Below are positions 44,022 through 53,085 of a stretch of 64,000 nucleotides of DNA, piece by piece; position 1 is the stretch's first letter; each line of letters opens with the position of its first letter. The stretch spans positions 2,170,001 to 2,234,000 of the forward strand of contig NZ_CP117884.1 of assembly GCF_028736235.1 (NCBI RefSeq), given 5' to 3'. This DNA is from Lacticaseibacillus pabuli (GTDB lineage Bacteria > Bacillota > Bacilli > Lactobacillales > Lactobacillaceae). Position numbers and translations under genes: made by a program. The notes beneath the pieces were generated by a model that saw only the letters and a program-made list of their open reading frames with translations, was not told where the DNA came from and searched no databases.

Positions 44022-45545
44022 ATGACAAGTAAAAAGATGACCATCGCAACGCTGGCAGCTTCGGTTATCATGGCTGCTCCCGTTGCACTCACGGCACTTA
44101 ACGCGACGCCTACGTTTGCTGTCAACGGCACGCTCGTGACACCAGTTGCGCGTCGTGGTGCGCCAAAATACGACGGTAACGGTAATGACACCTACACGAC
44201 TGTTGAATATGGCACAAGTTTGGCATACGACACAATTGCAAACATCGGTGGCAAGAGCTACTTCCACCTGCTAGATGGGGCACTAGTCCTGCAAAGTGAT
44301 GTCACAACCTCAGGTGCAGCTAACAACCCAACCACTGACAACGATTCTACTGGTACTGCTGGCGGTGGTGCTGCTAACCCGGGCACCGCACAAACCATCG
44401 GCGGTGGTGCCCCCACTTCAACATACACGAAGACACCCGCAAATGGCAAAATCACCATTTACACAACGACATCAATTGTCAACTCTAAGGGTATCTCAGC
44501 AGGTAAAATTCTTAACGTCGGTTCCGTCTGGAAAACATTCGGTACGTTGACCATTAATGGTGTCACCTACTACAACGTCGGTGGTGATCAGTACGTCGCC
44601 GCCACGGCAACAACACCCACAACTAAGACACCTGCCACCACCCCTACAAAGGCCACTGGTGACAAGTTCAAGATTACCGTTACCGCGGCCAATGTTAGGA
44701 ATTCTAAGGGTGCCTTAATTGGCAAGACCTTGCCAAAGAACTCGGTCTGGAAGACTTTTGGTACCGTGCAAATGCTCGGACTGACCTATTACAGCCTCGG
44801 CGGAGATCAGTACGTCGCTAACACAACGGGTACAGTGATTAAGGCTGGCGCGTCTGTTGCCTCTCCAACTGTTTCCTCGACGCCGATTGATACGCTCAAG
44901 ATTACCGCACGGACTGCAAGCATCGTCACTTCAACGGGCGCTTCAACTGGCCGCACGGTTAAGCAAGGTTCAAGCTGGCATGTCTTTGGTTCAACAACCA
45001 TCAAGGGCAACAAGTACCTTAACCTTGGTGGCAATCAGTGGGTTGCCGCATTTAACGGCACACTCGCCTCTACCAATACAAAACCGGTGACGCCTAAAGT
45101 TAGCAATGTGACTGATCTGTTCACCATTACCGTGCCTGCTGCAAACGTCCGGAACGCAAAAGGTGCGCTTGTAGGTAAAAAACTCAAGAAGGGGAGTAAG
45201 TGGAAGGTCTTCGGCAGTGTGAAGATGCTCGGCCTAACTTACTACAGCCTTGGCGGTGATCAGTACGTTGCTGCATCAACGGGCAAAACAGCATCATCAA
45301 CCTTCAGTGACTCAGGTCCTTTCGTTAAGAAAAACGGCTCTGTCACAGTAAAATATGTCAGCGGCTACGGCATCCAAGTTTGGACTGACCAGCTAAAGCC
45401 AGTTAAGAACGCAAACGGAACGCCAAAAACCTTGAAACATGGCACGACTTGGAAGACATTTGGCTACCAAGTTCTTCATGACGAAGCTTACTATAACCTT
45501 GGTGGTAACCAGTGGATTGCGTCACAGTACTTAACAATTCACTAA
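44022..45545 (+). CDS. Large multi-module SLAP protein
   Basis: A 507-residue secreted protein with a signal peptide (1 to about 33; MTSKKMTIATLAASVIMAAP). It contains six SLAP-like modules separated by Thr/Pro/Ala/Gly linkers. The modules carry YYNVGGDQYVA, YYSLGGDQYVA (twice), YLNLGGNQWVA and the final YYNLGGNQWIASQYL; modules 3 and 5 (TAANVRNSKGALIGK, PAANVRNAKGALVGK) are recent internal duplicates. It is probably a wall-bound surface protein made entirely of binding modules. It lies 9 nt after the leaderless SLAP gene. Confidence 0.82.
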   Translation: MTSKKMTIATLAASVIMAAPVALTALNATPTFAVNGTLVTPVARRGAPKYDGNGNDTYTTVEYGTSLAYDTIANIGGKSYFHLLDGALVLQSDVTTSGAANNPTTDNDSTGTAGGGAANPGTAQTIGGGAPTSTYTKTPANGKITIYTTTSIVNSKGISAGKILNVGSVWKTFGTLTINGVTYYNVGGDQYVAATATTPTTKTPATTPTKATGDKFKITVTAANVRNSKGALIGKTLPKNSVWKTFGTVQMLGLTYYSLGGDQYVANTTGTVIKAGASVASPTVSSTPIDTLKITARTASIVTSTGASTGRTVKQGSSWHVFGSTTIKGNKYLNLGGNQWVAAFNGTLASTNTKPVTPKVSNVTDLFTITVPAANVRNAKGALVGKKLKKGSKWKVFGSVKMLGLTYYSLGGDQYVAASTGKTASSTFSDSGPFVKKNGSVTVKYVSGYGIQVWTDQLKPVKNANGTPKTLKHGTTWKTFGYQVLHDEAYYNLGGNQWIASQYLTIH

Positions 45546-45575
45546 ATCACCCCTGACTTCTAAATACGTATTATT

Positions 45576-45610
45576 AGCTCAACCTATCGCGCATAAGTTG
45601 GGCTTTTAAT
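45576..45610 (+). terminator. Terminator of the SLAP operon
   Basis: AGCTCAAC (45576-45583) pairs with GTTGGGCT (45597-45604), followed by TTTAATTT. Confidence 0.7.
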
Positions 45611-45689
45611 TTGGAATTCGATGGTCCTGATATCGCTATGTTTATGCTACAAACGCCGTTTTAATGCTGATATGTCAACGAAATTGCCT

Positions 45690-45695
45690 TATAAT
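45690..45695 (+). promoter_or_regulatory. -10 box now cut off from SLAP gene 47905
   Basis: TATAAT, with CTGATA 17 nt upstream as a partial -35. Removing the IS element and one copy of ATTAAT places it about 75 nt before the start of 47905. Confidence 0.5.
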
Positions 45696-45773
45696 AGCTT
45701 CAGACACATTAATTGTCAAGGGCGGTTTTGAAATGTAGTTTTATGGCGGTTTAAAAATGTAGGTTTTCGGCGG

Positions 45774-46508
45774 TCAACCGACACCTTTCAAGCGGTATGA
45801 TTTGCCGGTGATTTTCACAACGTGGACGTGGTGCACAAGACGGTCCAGTATTGCTGCGGTAACGGTTGGATTTTGAAAGATCTCCACCCAACCCGATAAA
45901 TCAGTGTTACTAGTGATAATCGTTGAGCACTTCTCATATCTGGCGTTGATGAGCTGAAACAGGAGATTGGCTTCATCATGGTCAATCGGTAAATAGCCGA
46001 TTTCATCAATGACCAGAAGCTGATAACGCGCATATCGACTGATACTACGATCTAAGTCTCCTTTTTCATATGCCGCACGAAGGCGGCTCAAAAGCTCATG
46101 GCAATTGATGAACAGGGTTCGTTTACCTTGGCGACAAGCTTCTATGCCGATGCTGATGGCTAGGTGCGTCTTCCCGACGCCTGGACTGCCGATAAATACC
46201 AAGTTCTCTTGTTTCTCCATAAATGCCAAGTCTTGAAAGCCAAGAACCTCTTGCTTATTGATATTGGGTTGGAAATCGAAATCAAACGCCTTAAGCGTCT
46301 TTTCTTGAGGAAACCGGGCGCGACGAATAATCCGCTGCGTCTCTTGATCCTCTTGCCAGTGAAGCTCCGCTTCTGTCAGATTGAGCATCGCATCCGTAAA
46401 CGACATCTGTTGGCTATTGATCTGATCGATATAATCCGGCAGATACGCATGCATCTTGCCAAGGCCAAGGGTATCCAGGTTCGTAAGTAGTTCTTGAAAT
46501 TTTGTCAT
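45774..46508 (-). CDS. istB: IS21 ATP-binding helper protein IstB
   Basis: AAA+ ATPase of 244 residues that assembles the transposition complex and selects target DNA. Walker A is GSPGVGKTHLAI (about 108-119) and Walker B is LLVIDEIGYL. Full length for the family. It begins 10 nt after istA. Confidence 0.95.
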   Translation of the reverse strand: MTKFQELLTNLDTLGLGKMHAYLPDYIDQINSQQMSFTDAMLNLTEAELHWQEDQETQRIIRRARFPQEKTLKAFDFDFQPNINKQEVLGFQDLAFMEKQENLVFIGSPGVGKTHLAISIGIEACRQGKRTLFINCHELLSRLRAAYEKGDLDRSISRYARYQLLVIDEIGYLPIDHDEANLLFQLINARYEKCSTIITSNTDLSGWVEIFQNPTVTAAILDRLVHHVHVVKITGKSYRLKGVG

Positions 46509-46518
46509 AATTTACGCC

Positions 46519-47775
46519 TCACACTTCGTCATAATCGCTTAGATGCTCTTTGATATATGCCTTGATATCCTCGGTACTTCGGCCTTTTAGAAGGTCAGAG
46601 CCAAGAATTTCAACACGATCCTCAGGATTGTAATTGAACTGACGAGTCGTAATATCGTGCGCGCGAATCATCTCTCCGTTATAATAGATTTGGATATGCT
46701 GCTCATCATTGGTCAACTCGATGCCAACGGTGCGACCAATGTAGCGCGGATTTACGGAGTACTTGCATTTGCGGAAAATCACCATCGATTCTTTGGAGAC
46801 GACACGGGTAATGTCTTCTTCAAAATATGGATCGAGAAGATTATCTGGCAATTCATGCAGGTACTCTTTTTCTTCGTACTCCCACTTATCAATTGGAATC
46901 TGATTGGTGGCTTGTGAGACTTCGTGATTGAGGTCGTCACACAATTCGTCCACGATCTCGATCAAGTCGACTTCGTCGTCGAACTCGTAGTTGTAGACTC
47001 GTAATCGCTCAGTCGTGCGAGCTAAAGCTTCAACCACGCCTTTGGTCTGTGGTCGAAATACGCGACAAACGATTGGTTGATAGCCCGCATCCTGGCTGAA
47101 TTGCTTGAACCGTTCGTTCAATACCACGCGCTGACCAATGTCCAATTTTGCGTGATCAACGACTTGTTTCATGTTGTCGAACCAGATTTCCTTTGGCACA
47201 CCACCGGTGTGGTAAAAGGCGTCGTCTAGGCAGCTGAACAGCGTATCTTGGCTGCGTTCAAAGATTAGGGTGGTGTATTTTAGCTTTGAGTATGGAAGAA
47301 CGTATAGAAAGATATTGAATGTGAAGGGCTTACCATCACGGTTGTATAGCGTCATTTCTTCTTTCCAGTCAACTTGTGCTGAAAGTCCTGCAGTGTGTTC
47401 AACTCGAATCGTCGCTTTATGTACTTGATGCTTCTTATACTTAGCGCAGTAGTCACGAACGATTGAATATTTTCCGGAGAAGCCGTGTTTGACGATGAAC
47501 TTGTAGATTGCCATCGCAGAGCACAAAATATCTAGCTTCTCATTGATCTGCTTTTTGTACGGATCCAGTTTGCTAGGGCGTTTGGGCTTTGGTGTGGCTG
47601 GTGTCGTTGGATGCTGTACCTCCTCATAGGCTTTCTTGACGGTTCGGTAATCACAATTGTATTGCTCGGCAATGGCGGCGAAGTTGGGCTTCATATCCTC
47701 AATCATAAATTTTCTAACTTCCTCTCGAATGTCATGTCTCACACCGTTTTCCTCCTTGGTTACGATGTGATTCAT
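46519..47775 (-). CDS. istA: IS21 transposase IstA
   Basis: DDE transposase of 418 residues: an N-terminal helix-turn-helix (about 20-60; FAAIAEQYNCDYRTVKKAY) and an RNase H-fold integrase core starting at about 130 with AQVDWKEEM (first Asp), VPKEIWFDNMK (second Asp) and the later Glu in TKGVVEALARTTERLR. Full length, no frameshift. GGAGG lies before the ATG. Confidence 0.95.
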   Translation of the reverse strand: MNHIVTKEENGVRHDIREEVRKFMIEDMKPNFAAIAEQYNCDYRTVKKAYEEVQHPTTPATPKPKRPSKLDPYKKQINEKLDILCSAMAIYKFIVKHGFSGKYSIVRDYCAKYKKHQVHKATIRVEHTAGLSAQVDWKEEMTLYNRDGKPFTFNIFLYVLPYSKLKYTTLIFERSQDTLFSCLDDAFYHTGGVPKEIWFDNMKQVVDHAKLDIGQRVVLNERFKQFSQDAGYQPIVCRVFRPQTKGVVEALARTTERLRVYNYEFDDEVDLIEIVDELCDDLNHEVSQATNQIPIDKWEYEEKEYLHELPDNLLDPYFEEDITRVVSKESMVIFRKCKYSVNPRYIGRTVGIELTNDEQHIQIYYNGEMIRAHDITTRQFNYNPEDRVEILGSDLLKGRSTEDIKAYIKEHLSDYDEV

Positions 47776-47904
47776 GGTATCAAAAAATGTAGGAAAACCG
47801 ACAATTTCAAATCGCCATTTTCCTACATTTTATGACTGACATCGACAATTAATCGAGCTTGCCCGAAATACGCCGAAATTTTTTTGAGGAAAGTGTGATT
47901 ACTT

Positions 47905-48561
47905 ATGACAAACAAAAAGTTTACTGCCGCAGCTATTATTGCTGCAGCTATCACCGCAGCTCCTATCGCCGCAACAGCAGTTGGTGCAGTTGCCGCACTG
48001 CCTGTTCTGGCTGACACAACAACCCAGGCTTCCCAGACATATACAATCAGTGGTACGGCCACAGCAACCGCCGATGGTGTCACTGTTTACGAAAGCAAGG
48101 ATCTGACAGCCGGCAAATCCTACACGGTTAAGCAAGGTACAAAGTTCAATGTTGTAGCTCGTTACGTTCGTGGCGATGGCAACACTTACTATCAGACAGC
48201 TGCTGGGGAATACATCCTTCAGTCCAACGTGGCTTACGTCCCAGCTGTTTCTACATCCACTACCACTACGACCAACCCTGAGGCTGGCGAGCAGATTGGT
48301 ACTGCTACCATCAACTACAACAAGAACTACGGTATCCAGATTTGGACCAAGGATGGTAAGTTCGTTAAGTTCAACGCCACTGACGCTGCTGCTTGGAACA
48401 AGAACCACCCTAACAACAAGGTTAAGGAAGGCCAGCCAAAGAAGCTTCCTGGCCAGTCAACCTGGAAAGTCTTCAAGAACACCTACAAGGCTAACGGCAC
48501 AACCTACTACAACCTTGGTGGCGACCAGTACATCGATGCCAACTACGTCATCCTCAAGTAA
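47905..48561 (+). CDS. SLAP-domain secreted protein next to IS21
   Basis: A 218-residue secreted protein: signal peptide (1 to about 36; MTNKKFTAAAIIAAAITAAP), one divergent module (about 40-110) and a C-terminal SLAP domain (about 132-218; INYNKNYGIQIWTKDGKF, TTYYNLGGDQYIDANYV) close to that of S-layer protein 1. The 3' half has the strong AAC/AAG codon bias of the S-layer genes. The IS21 element lies 57 bp upstream and separates it from its likely promoter; GAGGAAAG remains as ribosome site. Confidence 0.82.
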   Translation: MTNKKFTAAAIIAAAITAAPIAATAVGAVAALPVLADTTTQASQTYTISGTATATADGVTVYESKDLTAGKSYTVKQGTKFNVVARYVRGDGNTYYQTAAGEYILQSNVAYVPAVSTSTTTTTNPEAGEQIGTATINYNKNYGIQIWTKDGKFVKFNATDAAAWNKNHPNNKVKEGQPKKLPGQSTWKVFKNTYKANGTTYYNLGGDQYIDANYVILK

Positions 48562-48625
48562 TTCTCGTGGTTTGTTAGGCTAAATTATACACAATCGTTC
48601 TATATGTATATTTAGAGCAGAAATA

Positions 48626-48673
48626 AAGAGCTCTGGCAGGAAATCATCTAATTTTCCGTCTGAGCTCTTTTTC
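48626..48673 (+). terminator. Terminator
   Basis: AAAGAGCTC with inner GGAAA/TTTCC pairing, closed by GAGCTCTTT (48663-48671) and TTCC. Overlapping arms give a long hairpin. Confidence 0.75.
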
Positions 48674-48809
48674 CTTCGCAAAAAATCTACTATCCCAAAC
48701 TTTGATATCCATCATACGTAATGTTTGCCGTCAATTTTTCTGATTTCCATAATTTGCAATTATCATCACGGTACTGGCCGATTATGGCTTTCCTAATGAC
48801 AATATAACA

Positions 48810-48837
48810 TTGTAAATATCGCCAGCAGCGGTATAAT
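48810..48837 (+). promoter_or_regulatory. Promoter of SLAP gene 48994
   Basis: TTGTAA (48810-48815), a 16-nt spacer and TATAAT (48832-48837), leaving a leader of about 150 nt. Confidence 0.55.
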
Positions 48838-48993
48838 TTTAAGCGTTCAGTTATGTTTCGAACGAATTAGGTGCTGTGACCATTAAGTCTCCCTACCCGT
48901 GCTGCCATAATCATAGGCATTCTTTGTCTGTGACTGTCTGCAACATAATAAATCAAGAACGCCACTACCTTGACGCTCGGAAGGAATCATACA

Positions 48994-49569
48994 ATGAAAT
49001 TATCTCGCAAGTTCACCACCCTACTCGCCGCAGCAATCTTCGCCAGCGCAATCGGTGCAGTTCTGCCATCCACACAAACCACTCACGCCTGGGGCAACGA
49101 CGATCCCGACGAATACATGGACGAGTCTGCCCCTATCGTCAGCGGTGAGAATATCCGCTCACGTAACTTCAACATTCCGTTTTCTGGCAAAGCAGTTGCC
49201 ACACGAAATGCTAAGGTTTACAAGATTGTTGGTAAGAAAGCCAAGGCAATCAAGACCATCAAAAAGAATTCTAAGTGGACTGTTCACGCACTAAAGAACA
49301 TCAGGCCTACCGATTACTACAACCTTGGTGGTAATCAGTACGTTAAGGCTAGCGACGTACGTCTGCTCGTTCAGCGTGTCGTTCGTGTCAAATCAAAGAA
49401 GGGTACATCAGTGATTTCCGCTGCTGGTGAGCCAACTGTTGTTAAACACCAGCTTAAGTTCCGCTACGTTACAGGAACTATCCACGTTCTTGGCACTGCC
49501 AAAATCGAGGGGAAATCCTACTACAACTTCGGCACGGACGAATACATTGCCGTTAGCTCCGCCAAGTAA
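48994..49569 (+). CDS. Divergent SLAP-like secreted protein
   Basis: A 191-residue secreted protein: signal peptide (1 to about 36; MKLSRKFTTLLAAAIFASAI) followed by an acidic segment (GNDDPDEYMDE) and two divergent SLAP-type modules (YYNLGGNQYVKASDV and YYNFGTDEYIAVSS). The modules are very Lys/Arg-rich, in contrast to the acidic N-terminal part. GGAAGGA precedes the ATG at 48994; an upstream in-frame ATG (48970) lacks one. A terminator follows. Confidence 0.75.
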   Translation: MKLSRKFTTLLAAAIFASAIGAVLPSTQTTHAWGNDDPDEYMDESAPIVSGENIRSRNFNIPFSGKAVATRNAKVYKIVGKKAKAIKTIKKNSKWTVHALKNIRPTDYYNLGGNQYVKASDVRLLVQRVVRVKSKKGTSVISAAGEPTVVKHQLKFRYVTGTIHVLGTAKIEGKSYYNFGTDEYIAVSSAK

Positions 49570-49596
49570 TTTACACTTCGAACACGACTAATCATC

Positions 49597-49625
49597 AAGG
49601 GACCTCTCTCCGGGTCCCTTTTATT
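49597..49625 (+). terminator. Terminator of 48994-49569
   Basis: AAGGGACC-TCTCTCCG-GGTCCCTT followed by TTATT. Confidence 0.8.
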
Positions 49626-49644
49626 GTGCCCTCAGGAAGACAAC

Positions 49645-49671
49645 AAAAGGGCCGACGCAATGTCGACCCTT
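49645..49671 (-). terminator. Terminator of the mannose-family PTS operon
   Basis: On the minus strand AAGGGTCGAC-ATTGC-GTCGGCCCTT is followed by TTGTTG. Confidence 0.75.
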
Positions 49672-49715
49672 AGTTACTACAATATACTGCGAATGATTGC
49701 TTTAAACTCTGTAAA

Positions 49716-50567
49716 TTACAGAAGACCAATCCATGAAGCAAAGATGCTGACAACGGCAATACCAGCGATGATAACTAATGGCTTTGCCTTCTTGCCAAGT
49801 AACCAGTAAATCAGGCCGAATGCACCAAGAGGAAGCAGCTGAGGCACAATCTGGTTCAGAACTTCTTGGATCTTAATCTTCTCGGCGCCGCTACCAAACG
49901 TGAGTGGAATGTGAATCACAACCATGGATGCAGTCATCGCGCCGATAACAACTAGCCCTAGGATAGCAGCCCCATAGGTTAAACGTTCCATCGTCCCATT
50001 CTTCTGAATTGTCTGCAGGAATCCGGTTCCGAGTTTGTAACCCCAATTATTGCACATCCAGCGAATAAACAGCGTTGGCAAGTTGAATACCAGCAGGAAG
50101 AGAATTGGGCCGAGAATATTGCCTTTCAGCGCCAATGTGGTACCGATACCAGTTGCGAGTAAACGAAGTGTGCCCCAGAAAAATGCATCCCCAATACCAG
50201 CTAGAGGTCCCATCAATGAAGCCTTAACGGTGTTAATGGAGCTAACATCGAAGTTAGGGTCGTTGGCATTTTGCTCTTCCATCGCGGACGTAATCCCGGT
50301 GATGAACGTGACGATAAATGGCGTCGTGTTGAAGAAGGTCAGGTGACGTTTGAGCGCTGCGGACATCTTCTTCTTGTCATCGCTGTACAGGCGTTTCAAT
50401 GCTGGAATCATGGCGTATGAGAAGCCAAGGTTCATTTGCCGTTCGTAATTCCAGGCAAATTCCATCTGTAATGTGCGCCAGAAGACCTTGTTCAGATCGC
50501 GCTTGGTGAGCTTCTTTTCGGGAGTTGGTGTCTTCTCAACGTTTGTTGGTGTCTTCTCAGAACTCAT
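49716..50567 (-). CDS. Mannose-family PTS EIID
   Basis: Membrane component of a mannose-family PTS, 283 residues. ANYERQMNLGFSYAMIPAL-type start (here FAWNYERQMNLGFSYAMI), MGPLAGIGDAFFWGTLR in the middle, and C-terminal membrane helices. With EIIC it forms the sugar channel. Several ATG codons cluster at the start; I choose 50567, 9 nt from GGAG (50570 is equally possible). It overlaps the end of the EIIC gene by 11 nt. Confidence 0.88.
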   Translation of the reverse strand: MSSEKTPTNVEKTPTPEKKLTKRDLNKVFWRTLQMEFAWNYERQMNLGFSYAMIPALKRLYSDDKKKMSAALKRHLTFFNTTPFIVTFITGITSAMEEQNANDPNFDVSSINTVKASLMGPLAGIGDAFFWGTLRLLATGIGTTLALKGNILGPILFLLVFNLPTLFIRWMCNNWGYKLGTGFLQTIQKNGTMERLTYGAAILGLVVIGAMTASMVVIHIPLTFGSGAEKIKIQEVLNQIVPQLLPLGAFGLIYWLLGKKAKPLVIIAGIAVVSIFASWIGLL

Positions 50568-51345
50568 CATCTTCATCTCCATTTCCATTGTCGGCTGTCG
50601 CGGCAACTTTATTGTCTTCGATCTTGGCCTGAATCCCAACCATGATGACCGCGAGAATGGCACCAAAGATGGCAATCCCGGTCAGCGGAATCTTCAAGTA
50701 TGCCATGATTGCAAATCCAAGGAAGAAGTAAACCGCGACACTCTTACTCATAATGACCTTAGCCAGCATCGCAAACCCAAGTGCTGGAATGATACCTGTT
50801 GCGACGGACAGACCATGCTGAACAAACTGTGGAATCGCATTGAGCAGGGTCTTGACCGTGCCACTACCTACCATGAATGAGAACATGACGACCAGGCCCA
50901 GAATCAATGCCAGACCTATACCTGCGAAGACCGACATTCGCTCGACCCCGTTCGCATTCCCGTCGTCCGCGTATTTGTCGGCGCGGTTTGAGAAGTATGG
51001 AATCCCAATCCCGAGGTAAAGGTTCTTGATAATCAAAGCCAAGGTTGCAATTGGCAGTGCCAGAACCAACGCTTCAGATGCACCGGCATGGGCGGTGATT
51101 GCAAAGGCAACCCCTAAAATCCCACCAGTAATAACTTCTGGAGGAATGGAAGCACCCACGGAAAACATCCCGATGAAGGCTAGTTCCAAAGTGGCCCCCA
51201 TGATAATGCCAGATTTAAGATCACCCAGCACGAGGCCAACTGCAACACCAGTTACCAGTGGCCGTGAAATCATACTGTCACCAGTTGCGTAGTCGAGTTG
51301 TGCAATGAAGGCCACAACGCCGAGCAATATTGCGTGTAACACCAT
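50557..51345 (-). CDS. Mannose-family PTS EIIC
   Basis: Membrane permease subunit of 262 residues with about seven hydrophobic segments. It has the family start (LLGVVAFIAQLDYATG) and MGATLELAFIGMFSVGASIPPE. The C-terminal tail is strongly acidic (DNGNGDEDDEF) and its codons overlap the EIID start. It lies 21 nt after the EIIB gene. Confidence 0.9.
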   Translation of the reverse strand: MVLHAILLGVVAFIAQLDYATGDSMISRPLVTGVAVGLVLGDLKSGIIMGATLELAFIGMFSVGASIPPEVITGGILGVAFAITAHAGASEALVLALPIATLALIIKNLYLGIGIPYFSNRADKYADDGNANGVERMSVFAGIGLALILGLVVMFSFMVGSGTVKTLLNAIPQFVQHGLSVATGIIPALGFAMLAKVIMSKSVAVYFFLGFAIMAYLKIPLTGIAIFGAILAVIMVGIQAKIEDNKVAATADNGNGDEDDEF

Positions 51346-51366
51346 AATAAACGCTCCTTTCAGCGA

Positions 51367-51840
51367 TTAGTTAATTAACTTTGTGATTGCGACACGTGAA
51401 TCAGTTGGCACCATCTGAACAAAGACATCGACGCCGTCAGCAACGAGTTGCTTAACTTGCGCGACTTCATCATCAGTCAGGTTAACCGCCTTATCATAGT
51501 GGGTCGTCCCTTCGCGAGTCGGTGCCCCACCTAGGTCAACAAAATCAAGTTGTGGCGCCAGTTTACGCAGACGGACAAAATCTGGTACCGATTCCACAAC
51601 GATAAATAATTTATACTTATCGGTGACACCACTGTTAAGGGCCTTCGCTGCATCCTCAATGGTCTTGATTACCAATTTGGTTCCCTCTGGCTTAGCCATC
51701 TTCATAACTGACTTGCGGACTGGATCCGCTGGGACAGCGTCATTTGCAATGAGAATTGCATCCGCACCGAGGTCGTGTGTCCATGACACAGCAACCTGAC
51801 CATGAAGCAAGCGGTTATCAACACGAATCATTTTGATCAT
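51367..51840 (-). CDS. Mannose-family PTS EIIB
   Basis: Soluble phosphocarrier of 157 residues. The phospho-histidine lies in RVDNRLLHGQVAVSW (H at residue 12). It accepts phosphate from the EIIA encoded at 54204-54620 on the other strand. AGGAGG precedes the ATG at 51840; an upstream open frame (to 51891) lacks a ribosome site. First gene of the leftward operon. Confidence 0.9.
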   Translation of the reverse strand: MIKMIRVDNRLLHGQVAVSWTHDLGADAILIANDAVPADPVRKSVMKMAKPEGTKLVIKTIEDAAKALNSGVTDKYKLFIVVESVPDFVRLRKLAPQLDFVDLGGAPTREGTTHYDKAVNLTDDEVAQVKQLVADGVDVFVQMVPTDSRVAITKLIN

Positions 51841-51876
51841 AAGAAATTCCTCCTTAGTTAAGCCGGACAGCCAATG

Positions 51877-51890
51877 TAGAACCGATACCA
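51877..51890. promoter_or_regulatory. LacI-type operator near the PTS gene start
   Basis: TAGAACCGATACCA agrees in 12 of 14 positions with the operator at 51970-51983 and lies 37 bp before the EIIB start. Confidence 0.6.
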
Positions 51891-51907
51891 CATTGAATCT
51901 GTAGTCC

Positions 51908-51921
51908 TGTTAACGGTTACA
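51908..51921. promoter_or_regulatory. cre site (CcpA)
   Basis: TGTTAACGGTTACA fits the consensus TGWNANCGNTNWCA at every position on both strands. It is central in the divergent promoter region. Confidence 0.7.
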
Positions 51922-51932
51922 TCCTAATACTG

Positions 51933-51961
51933 TTGACTATCAGCTGTCAATAGCTTAATAT
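51933..51961 (+). promoter_or_regulatory. Promoter of the LacI-SIS-EIIA operon
   Basis: TTGACT (51933-51938), a 17-nt spacer and TAATAT (51956-51961). Confidence 0.55.
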
Positions 51962-51969
51962 CATGTTTG

Positions 51970-51983
51970 TGGAACCGATTCCA
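51970..51983. promoter_or_regulatory. LacI-type operator in front of its regulator
   Basis: TGGAACCGATTCCA is a near-perfect palindrome with central CG, typical of LacI-family sites. It is just downstream of the -10 box, suited to autorepression. Confidence 0.7.
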
Positions 51984-52000
51984 TTTTGGAGGTAGTACCT

Positions 52001-53074
52001 GTGACTAAAAAGGTAACGATTAAGGAAATTGCCCGTCTGGCAAATGCCTCAGTATCAACTGTTTCCCGAGTCATCAACGACTCAGGTTACGTCTCTATAG
52101 AGAAAAGGCAAAAAATTGAAGCAGCAATCAAAAGCACTGGCTACCACCCGAGCCAAATCGCGCGGACTTTATCCTCGAGTCATACGCAGACGATTGCGGT
52201 CATGCTCCCCGATATCACCAACCCCTACTTCATTAACCTGATTGAGCAAATTTCAATCCATAGTGGTGCGGAAGGTTACCAGGTTATTTTGATGAACACC
52301 GACACTGCCGGTGCGCACAAACATGGTGACCCGGTTACGATTGAGACCAACGCATTTGCCAACGTTTTGGAACGTCAGGTAGATGGTCTCATTGTATTAG
52401 GTGGTGAAATCGACCAGGTGCACGTCAATCCAGAATATATGTCAGCACTCAATTCCTTAAATGACCAGTTACCTGTTGTTGTAATTTCGCAGAAGGATGA
52501 GCAGTGCAACTGTTTGTTTGTGGAACGGCACATCGATACTGGGATGAAAATGATTGTCCAACATCTTTTATCACTCGGTTACCGTCACATTGGCTTTCTT
52601 GGTGGCCAACAGGGTATCAAGATTGCCGATCAGCGTATCAGCTCGTTCAAAAAGCTGATGCACCTCTACGCCAACACTAGCGACGAAGACATCTTGGCAA
52701 ATAACTTTTACATCGAAGACGGGTACACCGGGATTGAGCCCCTGCTACAGCAGGCCGACCTCGATGCCGTCATCGCGATGAACGACCAGGTAGCCATCGG
52801 TGCTATGCGTCGTTTGCGGGAGATAGGCAAATCTGTTCCGCAAGATATCGCCATCGGTAGTGCTGACATGTTCGCAGGCGGTGAGTACACGACCCCTGCT
52901 ATCACAACGGTTAACCAGCATGATACATCGCTTGGCCAAATCGCTGTCAAACAACTCTTGCACCTCATCAATAATGAACCAGTCGAATCCTTAGAGCCGC
53001 GACTGCCAGAACTCGTCATGCGTGAATCATGTGGTGAGCACCAGCGGTTCACGACTAAGGACTCACTGTCATGA
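52001..53074 (+). CDS. LacI-family repressor of the mannose-type PTS cluster
   Basis: Transcription regulator of 357 residues. The N-terminal LacI HTH (TIKEIARLANASVSTVSRVI) is followed by a periplasmic-binding-like sensor domain (about 63-340; VMLPDITNPYFINLIEQI). The start is the GTG at 52001, 8 nt from GGAGG; the TTG at 51986 overlaps that site. Two matching operators lie in the divergent region upstream, so it probably represses both arms and itself. The inducer is presumably the imported phosphosugar. First gene of a three-gene operon. Confidence 0.88.
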   Translation: MTKKVTIKEIARLANASVSTVSRVINDSGYVSIEKRQKIEAAIKSTGYHPSQIARTLSSSHTQTIAVMLPDITNPYFINLIEQISIHSGAEGYQVILMNTDTAGAHKHGDPVTIETNAFANVLERQVDGLIVLGGEIDQVHVNPEYMSALNSLNDQLPVVVISQKDEQCNCLFVERHIDTGMKMIVQHLLSLGYRHIGFLGGQQGIKIADQRISSFKKLMHLYANTSDEDILANNFYIEDGYTGIEPLLQQADLDAVIAMNDQVAIGAMRRLREIGKSVPQDIAIGSADMFAGGEYTTPAITTVNQHDTSLGQIAVKQLLHLINNEPVESLEPRLPELVMRESCGEHQRFTTKDSLS

Positions 53075-53085
53075 GGTGAGTAATA

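Larger units (their letters stand above)
45714..47847 (-). mobile_element. IS21-family insertion sequence
   Basis: A 2134-bp element with TG...CA ends (TGTCAAGG left, CATCGACA right) and long imperfect terminal repeats containing AATGTAG and ATGGCG blocks in inverted orientation at both ends. It is flanked by a 6-bp target duplication, ATTAAT (45708-45713 and 47848-47853). It carries istA and istB, both intact, reading leftwards. The clean duplication shows a simple, probably recent transposition. Confidence 0.95.
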
